Positions 20,027-27,980 of a DNA stretch of 64,000 nt are shown piece after piece. Below the pieces are notes generated by a model. It did not search any database. It was not told where the DNA came from and saw nothing but the letters and a program-made list of their open reading frames with translations. The position numbers and the translations under genes are program-made. Source of the stretch: Stenotrophomonas sp. VV52. GTDB taxonomy: Bacteria; Pseudomonadota; Gammaproteobacteria; Xanthomonadales; Xanthomonadaceae. Within the stretch, counting starts at the first letter, position 1. Each line of letters starts with the position of its first letter. The stretch covers positions 1 through 64,000 of the forward strand of contig NZ_PKQQ01000011.1 of NCBI RefSeq assembly GCF_002893095.1, in the 5' to 3' direction.

Positions 20027-21412
20027 ATGACAGCGTCTTCCAACCCCACCCTGCAATTCCTCGGTGCCGCGGGCACCGTGACCGGCTCGCGCTACCTGGT
20101 CGAGGCCAACGGTCAGCGCGTGCTCGTGGACTGCGGCCTGTTCCAGGGCTACAAGCAATTGCGCGAGCGCAACTGGGCTCCGTTTCCCGTCGAGGCGTCA
20201 TCAATCGACGCGGTGGTCCTGACCCACGCCCACCTGGACCATTCGGGCTACTTGCCCGCACTGGTCAAACAAGGGTTCCGCGGCCGGATCCACTGCACCC
20301 ATGGCAGCGTGGCCCTGTGCGGCCTGCTGCTTCCCGACAGCGGACACCTGCTCGAAGAGGAGGCCAAGTACGCGGCCCGCAAGGGGTACTCCAAGCACAA
20401 GGAACCACGGCCGCTTTATACCGAGGATGACGCCTGCCGCAGCCTGAAGCAGCTCAAGGGGCATGACTATGGTCGCGACATCGAGGTCGCATCAGGCGTC
20501 ACGATCCGCTTCCATCCTGCCGGCCACATCCTGGGCGCTGCCCATGTCAGCCTTGACGTCCAGGGCCAGCGCCTGCACTTCAGTGGCGACCTGGGACGGC
20601 AGCAGGAGTCGCTGATGAATCCGCCGACGCCCCTGCCCGCCTGTGACGTCCTGGTCTGCGAATCCACATATGGCAATCGGGAACACATTCCGATCGACCA
20701 AGAAGCCGAGCTGGCACCGATCATCCGCCGCGTTGCCGCCCGCGGGGGCGTGATCGTCATTCCCGCCTTTGCCATCGGCCGCGCCCAGGCGCTCATGCTG
20801 CATATCGCCCGGCTGCGTGAGCGCAAGGACATCCCTCGCGTGCCGGTCTACCTCAACAGCCCGATGGCGATCAACGCGACCCGGCACTACCACGACCACC
20901 ACTCCGAGCACCACGTGTCCGACGAGGACTGCCAGCGGATGTTCGACGTGGCCACCTTCGTCAACACTGTAGAAGAGTCGAAGGCACTCAACCGCCAGCG
21001 CGGGCCGATGATCATCATCTCGGCCAGCGGCATGATCACCGGCGGGCGCGTGCTGCACCACATCGAGGCGTTCGGCCCCGATGACCGCAACGCGATCCTG
21101 CTCGCGGGCTACCAGGCCGGAGGAACACGCGGTGCCGCGCTGGCGGCAGGCAAGCGCACGTTGCGCATGTTCGGCCGCGAGGTCCCCATCCGCGCCGAGG
21201 TGGTGCAGCTGGAGGGCTTCTCCGGCCACGCCGACGCCGGGGAGCTGCTGGACTGGATGCGCACCGCGCCGTCCGCGCCGCGCATGGTCTACCTCACCCA
21301 CGGCGAGCCCGACGCTGCAGACACGCTGCGCGGGCGCGTGCAGCGTGAACTGGGCTGGCGTGCGCGCGTGCCGGGGCACCTGGAGCAAGTCGGATTGGAG
21401 GATGCGAGATGA
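20027..21412 (+). CDS. Beta-CASP metallo-beta-lactamase-fold ribonuclease-like protein
   Basis: A 461-residue MBL-fold hydrolase of the CPSF/beta-CASP type. The metal site THAHLDHSGYLP places His67, His69, Asp71 and His72; further sites are PAGHILGAAH, FSGDLGRQ and the beta-CASP segment with IIISASGMITGGRVLHH and LEGFSGHADAGELL. Such proteins are RNA endo- or exonucleases. ACAGGAG lies upstream. It opens a compact cassette (ATGA overlap with the phosphorylase gene), consistent with RNA degradation feeding nucleotide phosphorolysis. Confidence 0.9.
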   Translation: MTASSNPTLQFLGAAGTVTGSRYLVEANGQRVLVDCGLFQGYKQLRERNWAPFPVEASSIDAVVLTHAHLDHSGYLPALVKQGFRGRIHCTHGSVALCGLLLPDSGHLLEEEAKYAARKGYSKHKEPRPLYTEDDACRSLKQLKGHDYGRDIEVASGVTIRFHPAGHILGAAHVSLDVQGQRLHFSGDLGRQQESLMNPPTPLPACDVLVCESTYGNREHIPIDQEAELAPIIRRVAARGGVIVIPAFAIGRAQALMLHIARLRERKDIPRVPVYLNSPMAINATRHYHDHHSEHHVSDEDCQRMFDVATFVNTVEESKALNRQRGPMIIISASGMITGGRVLHHIEAFGPDDRNAILLAGYQAGGTRGAALAAGKRTLRMFGREVPIRAEVVQLEGFSGHADAGELLDWMRTAPSAPRMVYLTHGEPDAADTLRGRVQRELGWRARVPGHLEQVGLEDAR

Positions 21413-22926
21413 CCACGCAGGCCCCGGGCCACACCCGCCTGCGCGTCACCCGTGCCGGCATCGACACCTACCAGCAGCCGGTGGTCTATATGCACCGCGA
21501 CTGCGAGGTCTGTCGCTCGGAAGGCTTTGCCGCGATGACGCGCGTCAGGCTGGACGTGGACGCCCGCACGCTGGTGGCGACGCTGAACGTGGTCATCGAC
21601 GATCGGCTCGGCCTGGACGAGGTGGCGTTGTCGGAGGCCGCGTGGACGCTCCTCGATCCCGCGCCCGACGCCCTCGCCGGCGTCAGGCACGCGGAACCCG
21701 CGGCGTCGGCGGGCGCGCTCCGTGCCAAGGTGTTCGGCGCCCGGTTGGACGACGCGCAGTACTTCGCCCTGGTGCAGGACGTGATGGAAAGCAGGTTGTC
21801 GGACCTGGAGCTTGCAGCTTTCGTCACTGCCAGCGCGGGTGACCGCCTGGACCATGCGGAGACGACCGCGCTGACGCGAGCCATGATCTCCGTGGGCCAG
21901 CGCCTGGACTGGGGCGAAGGGCCGGTGCTGGACAAACACTGCGTAGGTGGCCTGCCGGGCAATCGCACCACCCCGATCGTGGTGGCCATCGTGGCTGCGC
22001 TGGGCTACCGCATCCCGAAGACCTCGTCGCGCGCGATCACGTCGCCCGCGGGCACCGCCGACACCATGGAAGTGATGGCGCCGGTGGCGCTCGACCTGGC
22101 GGCGATGCGCCGGGTGGTGGAGCGCGAGGGCGGCTGCATCGTGTGGGGTGGCAACGTGCGCCTGAGCCCGGCCGACGACATCCTGATCCGGGTCCAGCGC
22201 CCGCTGGATTTCGACAGCGACGGCCAACTGGTCGCCAGCGTGCTGTCGAAGAAGATAGCCGCGGGCTCCACCCACGTCCTGATCGACATGCCGGTGGGTC
22301 CGACGGCCAAGGTGCGAGGTGAGGCCGCGGCCCACAGCCTCGGCACGCGGCTTGCCCACACCGCGGGCGCGCTGGGATTGCAGTTGGGCATCCATCGCTC
22401 CGACGGCACCCAGCCGGTGGGTCGGGGAATCGGCCCGGCGCTCGAGGCGCACGACGTGCTCAAGGTGCTGCGCAACGCGGCCGATGCACCCGCCGACCTT
22501 CGCGAACGCGCACTTGCGCTGTCCGCGGCGCTGCTGGACATGGCAGCGGGCAGCAACGCCGGCACCGGACTGGAGCGCGCGCGCGGCGTGCTGGATTCCG
22601 GGGCGGCGCTGGCCAAGTTCCTGGCGATCTGCGAGGCCCAGGGAGGCTTCCGCGAACCGCCACGGGCGGCGTTCACCGCCGACGTCCCGGCGCCTGCATC
22701 GGGCCGCATCGCGGCGATCGACAACCGCAGGCTGGCCAAACTGGCCAAGCTGGCCGGCGCCCCGACATCCCCCACCGCCGGCCTCGAAACCGGTCTGCGG
22801 ATCGGCGATACGGTCGAGCGCGGACAGCCCATGATGACCCTGCATGCGGAGTCGCCGGGAGAACTGGCCTACGCCCTGGAGCACGCCGCGACGCTGCAAC
22901 CCTTTGTGCTTGGAGAGGTTCCATGA
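21409..22926 (+). CDS. AMP phosphorylase/thymidine phosphorylase family protein
   Basis: A 505-residue nucleoside/nucleotide phosphorylase. Its length and extra ~85-residue N-terminal domain resemble archaeal AMP phosphorylase and the bacterial 'putative thymidine phosphorylase' family rather than DeoA (~440). Core motifs: VLDKHCVGGLPGNRTTPIV, KTSSRAITSPAGTADTME, and GGNVRLSPADDILIRVQRPL. Archaeal members convert NMP plus phosphate to base and ribose 1,5-bisphosphate. It overlaps both neighbours by ATGA. Substrate (NMP or nucleoside) is not certain from sequence. Confidence 0.88.
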   Translation: MTTQAPGHTRLRVTRAGIDTYQQPVVYMHRDCEVCRSEGFAAMTRVRLDVDARTLVATLNVVIDDRLGLDEVALSEAAWTLLDPAPDALAGVRHAEPAASAGALRAKVFGARLDDAQYFALVQDVMESRLSDLELAAFVTASAGDRLDHAETTALTRAMISVGQRLDWGEGPVLDKHCVGGLPGNRTTPIVVAIVAALGYRIPKTSSRAITSPAGTADTMEVMAPVALDLAAMRRVVEREGGCIVWGGNVRLSPADDILIRVQRPLDFDSDGQLVASVLSKKIAAGSTHVLIDMPVGPTAKVRGEAAAHSLGTRLAHTAGALGLQLGIHRSDGTQPVGRGIGPALEAHDVLKVLRNAADAPADLRERALALSAALLDMAAGSNAGTGLERARGVLDSGAALAKFLAICEAQGGFREPPRAAFTADVPAPASGRIAAIDNRRLAKLAKLAGAPTSPTAGLETGLRIGDTVERGQPMMTLHAESPGELAYALEHAATLQPFVLGEVP

Positions 22927-23837
22927 CCCGTGTGCTGATGCCCTTCCCGGCCGATGCAGTGTTGGCCGGCACCATCAACCAGCCCCTGCAGGCGCGCATT
23001 GCACCCGTGGCCTGGCGGCACTTCCCCGATGGCGAGTCGCTGGTCACTCTGGACGACGCACTGGACGGCGCCGATGTGGCGATCCTGGCCAGCCTGCGCA
23101 ACGCCGATGCCCTGGCCCTCCCGCTGCGCTTCGCCGCCCGGACCGCGCGCGAGTTCGGGGCTCGTTCGGTCGGCCTCATCGCACCCTACCTGGGGTATAT
23201 GCGCCAGGACACCCGCTTCCATCGCGGCGAGGCGGTCAGTACACCGCTGTTTGCGCAATTCCTCGAAGAGGCTTTCGACTGGCTGGTGACCGTGGACCCG
23301 CACCTGCACCGCGTCGAGCGCCTGCAGTCGCTCTACCGCATTCCGACGGTCCACGTATCGGCGACGCCGGCCGTGGCCCGCTGGATCGCTGAGACCGTCC
23401 CCGACGCTGTGCTGATCGGCCCTGACAGCGAGAGCGAGCAGTGGGTAGCGGACATCGCCGCCCTGTCCGGCATGCCCTACCAGGTGCTGGCCAAGGAGCG
23501 GCACGGCGACTACGACGTGCGCGTCAGCCTGCCCGACCCGCAGGCCGTGGCGGGCCGGACCCCGGTCCTGATCGACGACATCGTGTCGTCCGGCCACACC
23601 ATCCTGGAGACCCTCGCACACCTGCGCCGGTTGTCGTTGCCGCCGCCACTGCTGGTCGCCATCCATCCGGTGTTCGCCGGCGATGCCTATGCCCGCCTGC
23701 AGGAAGCAGGTCTGGCCCGCATCGTCAGTACCGACACCATTGCCCACCCGTCGAACGCGATCGCGCTCGGCGCGGACCTCGCTGACGCGGCATCGACCCT
23801 GATGTCCGCTTCGGCCGACTCCCCGGAGGACCCATGA
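22923..23837 (+). CDS. Ribose-phosphate pyrophosphokinase-like protein
   Basis: A 304-residue PRPP synthetase homologue. Visible motifs: pyrophosphate loop HFPDGES, the DPHLHR segment where typical enzymes have DLHA, the flexible loop LAKERHGDYDV, and the PRPP-binding loop LIDDIVSSGHT. These differ enough from Prs to suggest a class III-like or specialised enzyme. In this cassette it could interconvert ribose 1,5-bisphosphate, ribose 5-phosphate and PRPP, possibly in the ATP-forming direction; that is inference. It overlaps both neighbours by four bases. Confidence 0.85.
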   Translation: MTRVLMPFPADAVLAGTINQPLQARIAPVAWRHFPDGESLVTLDDALDGADVAILASLRNADALALPLRFAARTAREFGARSVGLIAPYLGYMRQDTRFHRGEAVSTPLFAQFLEEAFDWLVTVDPHLHRVERLQSLYRIPTVHVSATPAVARWIAETVPDAVLIGPDSESEQWVADIAALSGMPYQVLAKERHGDYDVRVSLPDPQAVAGRTPVLIDDIVSSGHTILETLAHLRRLSLPPPLLVAIHPVFAGDAYARLQEAGLARIVSTDTIAHPSNAIALGADLADAASTLMSASADSPEDP

Positions 23838-26299
23838 ACCTGCATCTCAACTGCTGCACCGCCGACCAGCTGTCGGCCGCCGAGCGCCAGCGGACCCTTG
23901 AACTCGCCGACGCCCACCGGCGGGCCGATCCCGCGTTTGACCATTGGGCGGCCGGCTACGGCGTGATCCGACATGACCCGCTCACCCAGCTCCGGGTCCG
24001 CCAGATGGTGCACGAGCTGGTGGCCCTGGGCCGCACGCCCGATGCCGGCACCGCCTGGCAGCGGCTCGCCGCGGCCGATCGCGTCACCAGCGCCGGCATG
24101 TGGCTGGTGGCCCACATGACCTACAGCCAGCGGGTCCGCACCGACGGCGCGGCCCTCGAGGCCGATGACTTCAAGGCCACGCCCGAAGGCCACACTGGCG
24201 GGTCCCTCAACATGGTGCCGGCCTACGCCGGCTACCTGCTGATGGACGCCCTGGATGGCGTCACCCGCGCATGGATGATGGGCCAGGGGCACTGCGTGGC
24301 CGCCATCGACGCGCTGAACGTGCTGGTTGGCAACATGACCGCCCGGCACGCCGAACGTTACGACCGCTCCGACGCGGGGCTGAGCCGGTTCGTCGGCGAC
24401 TTCTATGCCTACACCCTCAATCCGGACGGAACACCGGCGTCGCCCCTGGGCTCCCACGTCAATGCGCACACCGCCGGGGGCGTGATGGAAGGCGGCTATC
24501 TCGGCTTTGCCGAACTGCAGTACGTGCATGCACCGCTCAAGGACGAACGCCTGGTGGCGTTCCTCAGCGACGGTGCGTTCGAGGAACAGCGCGGCAGCGA
24601 CTGGGCGCCGCGCTGGTGGCGTGCCGAGGACAGCGGGCTGGTCAGCCCGATCATCATCCTCAACGGGCGGCGCATCGAACAGCGCAGCCAGATCGCCCAG
24701 CAGGGCGGCGAGCGGTGGCTGGACCGGCACCTGCGATTGAACGGCTTTGATCCGATCGCGCTGGACGGGCGCGATCCGGCCAGCATCGCGTGGGGTATCC
24801 ATGTGATGGAGTCGCGCCTGCAAGCGGGCGCCGCCGTTCCCGATGCCGACGTGCGGCTGCCCTATGGCATTGCCGAAACCGTGAAGGGCTTCGGATTCCC
24901 CGGCGCCGGGACCAACGCCTCGCACAACCTGCCCCTGCCCGGGAATCCGTCGAAGGAGGCCGAGGCACGCGCGCTCTTCAATCAAGGCGCCGCGGCGCTG
25001 TTCGTGGCCGCGTCCGAGCTCGAGGAGGCTGTTGCCGCACTCAACAGCCACGACCTCCAGCAGCGCGTGCGCGAGCGCGACCATGCGCTGGCCGATCGCC
25101 AGGTGGAACCGCCCCGCGTCCCGGCGATCGCCGACCGCGGCGCCGGCGGCGAGAGCTCGCCGATGACCGCGCTCGACGAGCAGTTCGTCGCCATCGCCGA
25201 AGCGAACCCGGGGCTGCGCGTGCGCGTGGGCAATCCTGACGAGCTGCGCAGCAACAAGCTCGATCGCACCCTGGACGCAATGAAGCACCGGGTGCACGAG
25301 CCCGAGCCCGGTGTCGCGGAATCGACCACTGGCGCGGTCATCACCGCGCTTAATGAGGAAGCCGTGGTATGCGCCGCGCTCGGCAACAAGGGCGGGCTGA
25401 ACCTGGTGGTCACCTACGAGGCGTTCGCACCGAAGATGCTTGGCGCCGTGCGCCAGGAATTGATCTTCGCGCGTCACCAGGCACAGGCGGGGCGACCGCC
25501 CGGCTGGCTGGGCGTGCCTCTCGTGCTGACCTCGCACACGTGGGAGAACGCGAAGAACGAGCAGTCCCATCAGGATCCGACCATGGCCGAGGCGCTCCTG
25601 GGCGAAATGGCCGACATATCGCGCGTGGTGTTTCCCCCGGACGCCAACGGCGCCGCCGCGGCCCTCGCCCACGCCTACGCGCAACGCGGCACGGTCACCA
25701 CCCTGGTCGTCCCCAAGCGACCGGTGCCGCACGAGCTGACACCGACGCAGGCGCAGGCGCTGGCCACCCAAGGTGCGCTATGCCTGGCCGGCAACCCGGC
25801 GACAGCGGCGATCCTGCTGGTCGCCACCGGTGCTTACCAATTGCAGGAAGTGCGCCACGCGCAGGTGCGCCTCGTTGAACGTGGCGTGTCGGCCGCGATC
25901 GTCTATCTCGGCGAGCCCGGCCGGTTCCGCACGCCGCGCGATCCGGACGAGGCGCGGTACGTGCACTCCGACAGCGAGGTCCATGCACTGTTCCCGGCGG
26001 AACGGCCGCGCATATTCGTCACGCATACGCGGCCCGAGCCCTTCCTGGGCGCGCTGCGCCGGCTCGACACTGGCCCGGCCACGACCGCGGCGCTCGGCTT
26101 CGTCAACCGCGGCGGCACGCTGGACGTGCCGGGACTGCTGTTCGCCAACCGCAGCACCTGGGCGCACGTGGTCGATGCGGCCGCGGGCGTCCTCGGCCAG
26201 TCCCGGGGCGGCCTGTTGTCGGAAGCGGAGCTGGCGGCAGTGGATGGTCGGGGCGATCCGGCCACGATCCTGCGTCCTGCAAGTGGGTCGACGCCATGA
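23834..26299 (+). CDS. Phosphoketolase family protein (divergent)
   Basis: An 821-residue thiamine-diphosphate enzyme of the xylulose-5-phosphate/fructose-6-phosphate phosphoketolase family. N-terminal motifs match (GHTGGSLNMVPAYAGYL, MGQGHCVAAIDALNVL, VMEGGYLGF) and the C-terminal half has LTSHTWENAKNEQSHQDP. The usual GDGEAETG-type motif is replaced by SDGAFEEQRGSDW at residues 245-257, so this is a distinct subfamily. The family reaction makes acetyl phosphate and a triose or tetrose phosphate. Acetate kinase is encoded ~3.8 kb downstream on the same strand, fitting an ATP-yielding pathway. Confidence 0.87.
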   Translation: MNLHLNCCTADQLSAAERQRTLELADAHRRADPAFDHWAAGYGVIRHDPLTQLRVRQMVHELVALGRTPDAGTAWQRLAAADRVTSAGMWLVAHMTYSQRVRTDGAALEADDFKATPEGHTGGSLNMVPAYAGYLLMDALDGVTRAWMMGQGHCVAAIDALNVLVGNMTARHAERYDRSDAGLSRFVGDFYAYTLNPDGTPASPLGSHVNAHTAGGVMEGGYLGFAELQYVHAPLKDERLVAFLSDGAFEEQRGSDWAPRWWRAEDSGLVSPIIILNGRRIEQRSQIAQQGGERWLDRHLRLNGFDPIALDGRDPASIAWGIHVMESRLQAGAAVPDADVRLPYGIAETVKGFGFPGAGTNASHNLPLPGNPSKEAEARALFNQGAAALFVAASELEEAVAALNSHDLQQRVRERDHALADRQVEPPRVPAIADRGAGGESSPMTALDEQFVAIAEANPGLRVRVGNPDELRSNKLDRTLDAMKHRVHEPEPGVAESTTGAVITALNEEAVVCAALGNKGGLNLVVTYEAFAPKMLGAVRQELIFARHQAQAGRPPGWLGVPLVLTSHTWENAKNEQSHQDPTMAEALLGEMADISRVVFPPDANGAAAALAHAYAQRGTVTTLVVPKRPVPHELTPTQAQALATQGALCLAGNPATAAILLVATGAYQLQEVRHAQVRLVERGVSAAIVYLGEPGRFRTPRDPDEARYVHSDSEVHALFPAERPRIFVTHTRPEPFLGALRRLDTGPATTAALGFVNRGGTLDVPGLLFANRSTWAHVVDAAAGVLGQSRGGLLSEAELAAVDGRGDPATILRPASGSTP

Positions 26300-26325
26300 G
26301 TTGTCCAACCGGGAGCGCGCGTTGA
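26296..26325 (+). other. Nine-codon relay reading frame between phosphoketolase and UbiB-like genes
   Basis: An ATG overlapping the phosphoketolase stop (ATGA) opens a frame of nine codons (MSCPTGSAR) that stops in TGATG, overlapping the UbiB-like start at 26325. It may carry terminating ribosomes to the next start; chance is possible. Confidence 0.35.
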
Positions 26326-27917
26326 TGGCGGGCACGGTGCGGCGCGGAGGCCAGATTGCCTGGGCGGGACTCAAGCTCGGCGTCGCCGTGCTGCGCCTGC
26401 GCCGACGTGCACCCGACCTGCTTCCGGCATACGTCAGCACCACACTGGTGGGGTTGGGCACCACCTTCGTCAAGCTGGGCCAGGGCTTGAGCCTGCGCTG
26501 GGACCTGCTGCCGGCGCCCTATCGCGAGGCGCTGTCGCGATTGCACAGCGATGTGCCCCCCTTCCCGGCGGAGGAGGCCATGCGTATCGTCGAACAGGCG
26601 TTTGGCGCGCCGGTCGGCGAACTTTTCGCCAGCTTCGATGACAAGCCCCTGGCCGCGGCTTCAGTGGCCCAGATCCATCCAGCGCGCATGCATGATGGTC
26701 GCGATGTGGTCGTCAAGATCACCCGCCCCGGGATCCATGCCCAGGTGCAGGCGGATCTGCTGCTCCTGCGGCGCACGATGCGCATCGCCCAGTGGATCTG
26801 GCCGCCACTGAAACGCCACCGGCCGCTCGAACTGGTGGACGAACTAGGCGCATTCCTGCGTGACGAGATCGACATGCGTCACGAGGCGCAGAACATGCGG
26901 CGCATGGCCAAGGTGCTGGATGCCCTGCCCGGCATCACCCAGCCGCACGTCGTCGAGCCGTATGCCACCCGCAACGTGCTTGTGCAGGATCGAAGCCACG
27001 GGACCCGTCTGGAGGCCGCGTACGGCACAGCGGCCGCTCCCGCACTGGCAAGGGCGCTGCTCGGTGCCTACGTGCATCAGCTCTTCGGCGCCGGCGTCTT
27101 CCATGCCGACCCGCACCCGGGGAATCTGTTCTTCTTTGACGACGGTCGCCTGTGCCTGCATGACTTTGGATCGATCGGCGTGCTCGACCCTGCATCCCGG
27201 CTCGCGCTCGGCGGCATGGTCGAGGCCATTGCGGCCGACGACGCCGAGGGCGTGCTGGATGCAGCGATCGCCATGGGCTTCTTCCCGTCGCAGGTCGACC
27301 GCCGCTCGCATGTGCGCGAGATCCACCTGATCCTGGCCGAGATGGCCAGCCGTCCGCTGGCGCAGTGGTCCATTGCCGAGGCAATCTGGCGCGTGGCACG
27401 CATTGGGCAGGGCGCTGGCTTCCGGCTTCCGGCCCACCTGCTGTCCCTGATCCGGACGCTGTTCCTGGTCGAGAACACGCTGCGGGCGCTGGATCCGAAT
27501 CTGGACCTGCTGGGGACGCTGTCCGCGCAGGCGGCCGCGATCGCCGACATTGCCGAAGCCAGCCGCCCCAGCGGCAACAGGCCGCTTGCCATGCGGCTGG
27601 CCCGCACTGCGCGCCAACTGCCACAGATCGCCACCGACCTGTTGCGGCAGGCGCAACTGAGCGACGGACGACCCGCCTTCTCCGTACACCACCATGGCCT
27701 GAGTTCCACGCAGGAGGCAATCGCGCGCACGGGCAACCGGCTGGCGTTGGCCCTGGTCACCTTGGGCCTGTACGTAAGCGGTGCGCTGTTGAGCCTGCAT
27801 TCCGACGGCCCGCAAGTGTTCGGTCACATGCCTTTCCTGGCTATGGTGGCTTTCGCTGCTGCGGGATTGCTCTCACTGCGGCTGGTGATGGCCATCGCCA
27901 GATCGGGACACTTGTAA
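26325..27917 (+). CDS. ABC1/UbiB-family atypical kinase with C-terminal membrane anchor
   Basis: A 530-residue UbiB/ADCK-type protein. Motifs: VKLGQGLS (KxGQ, residues 50-53), the Ala-rich nucleotide loop PLAAASVAQIH (residues 108-118), catalytic Lys131, and FHADPHPGNLFFFDDG with LHDFGSIG for metal and phosphate binding. Two hydrophobic segments near the C-terminus (about 475-525) would anchor it in the inner membrane. UbiB proteins support ubiquinone biosynthesis or lipid handling; here it lies in a phosphoketolase/metal cassette, so it is probably an accessory paralogue. ATG 26325 with GGGAG upstream is chosen; a TTG at 26301 is possible. Confidence 0.87.
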   Translation: MAGTVRRGGQIAWAGLKLGVAVLRLRRRAPDLLPAYVSTTLVGLGTTFVKLGQGLSLRWDLLPAPYREALSRLHSDVPPFPAEEAMRIVEQAFGAPVGELFASFDDKPLAAASVAQIHPARMHDGRDVVVKITRPGIHAQVQADLLLLRRTMRIAQWIWPPLKRHRPLELVDELGAFLRDEIDMRHEAQNMRRMAKVLDALPGITQPHVVEPYATRNVLVQDRSHGTRLEAAYGTAAAPALARALLGAYVHQLFGAGVFHADPHPGNLFFFDDGRLCLHDFGSIGVLDPASRLALGGMVEAIAADDAEGVLDAAIAMGFFPSQVDRRSHVREIHLILAEMASRPLAQWSIAEAIWRVARIGQGAGFRLPAHLLSLIRTLFLVENTLRALDPNLDLLGTLSAQAAAIADIAEASRPSGNRPLAMRLARTARQLPQIATDLLRQAQLSDGRPAFSVHHHGLSSTQEAIARTGNRLALALVTLGLYVSGALLSLHSDGPQVFGHMPFLAMVAFAAAGLLSLRLVMAIARSGHL

Positions 27918-27980
27918 CAGAACACTGATCTATCTCCCCGCTGGTGCCCGGCGCATCAGTGCATCCAGGAAGGCAGACCC

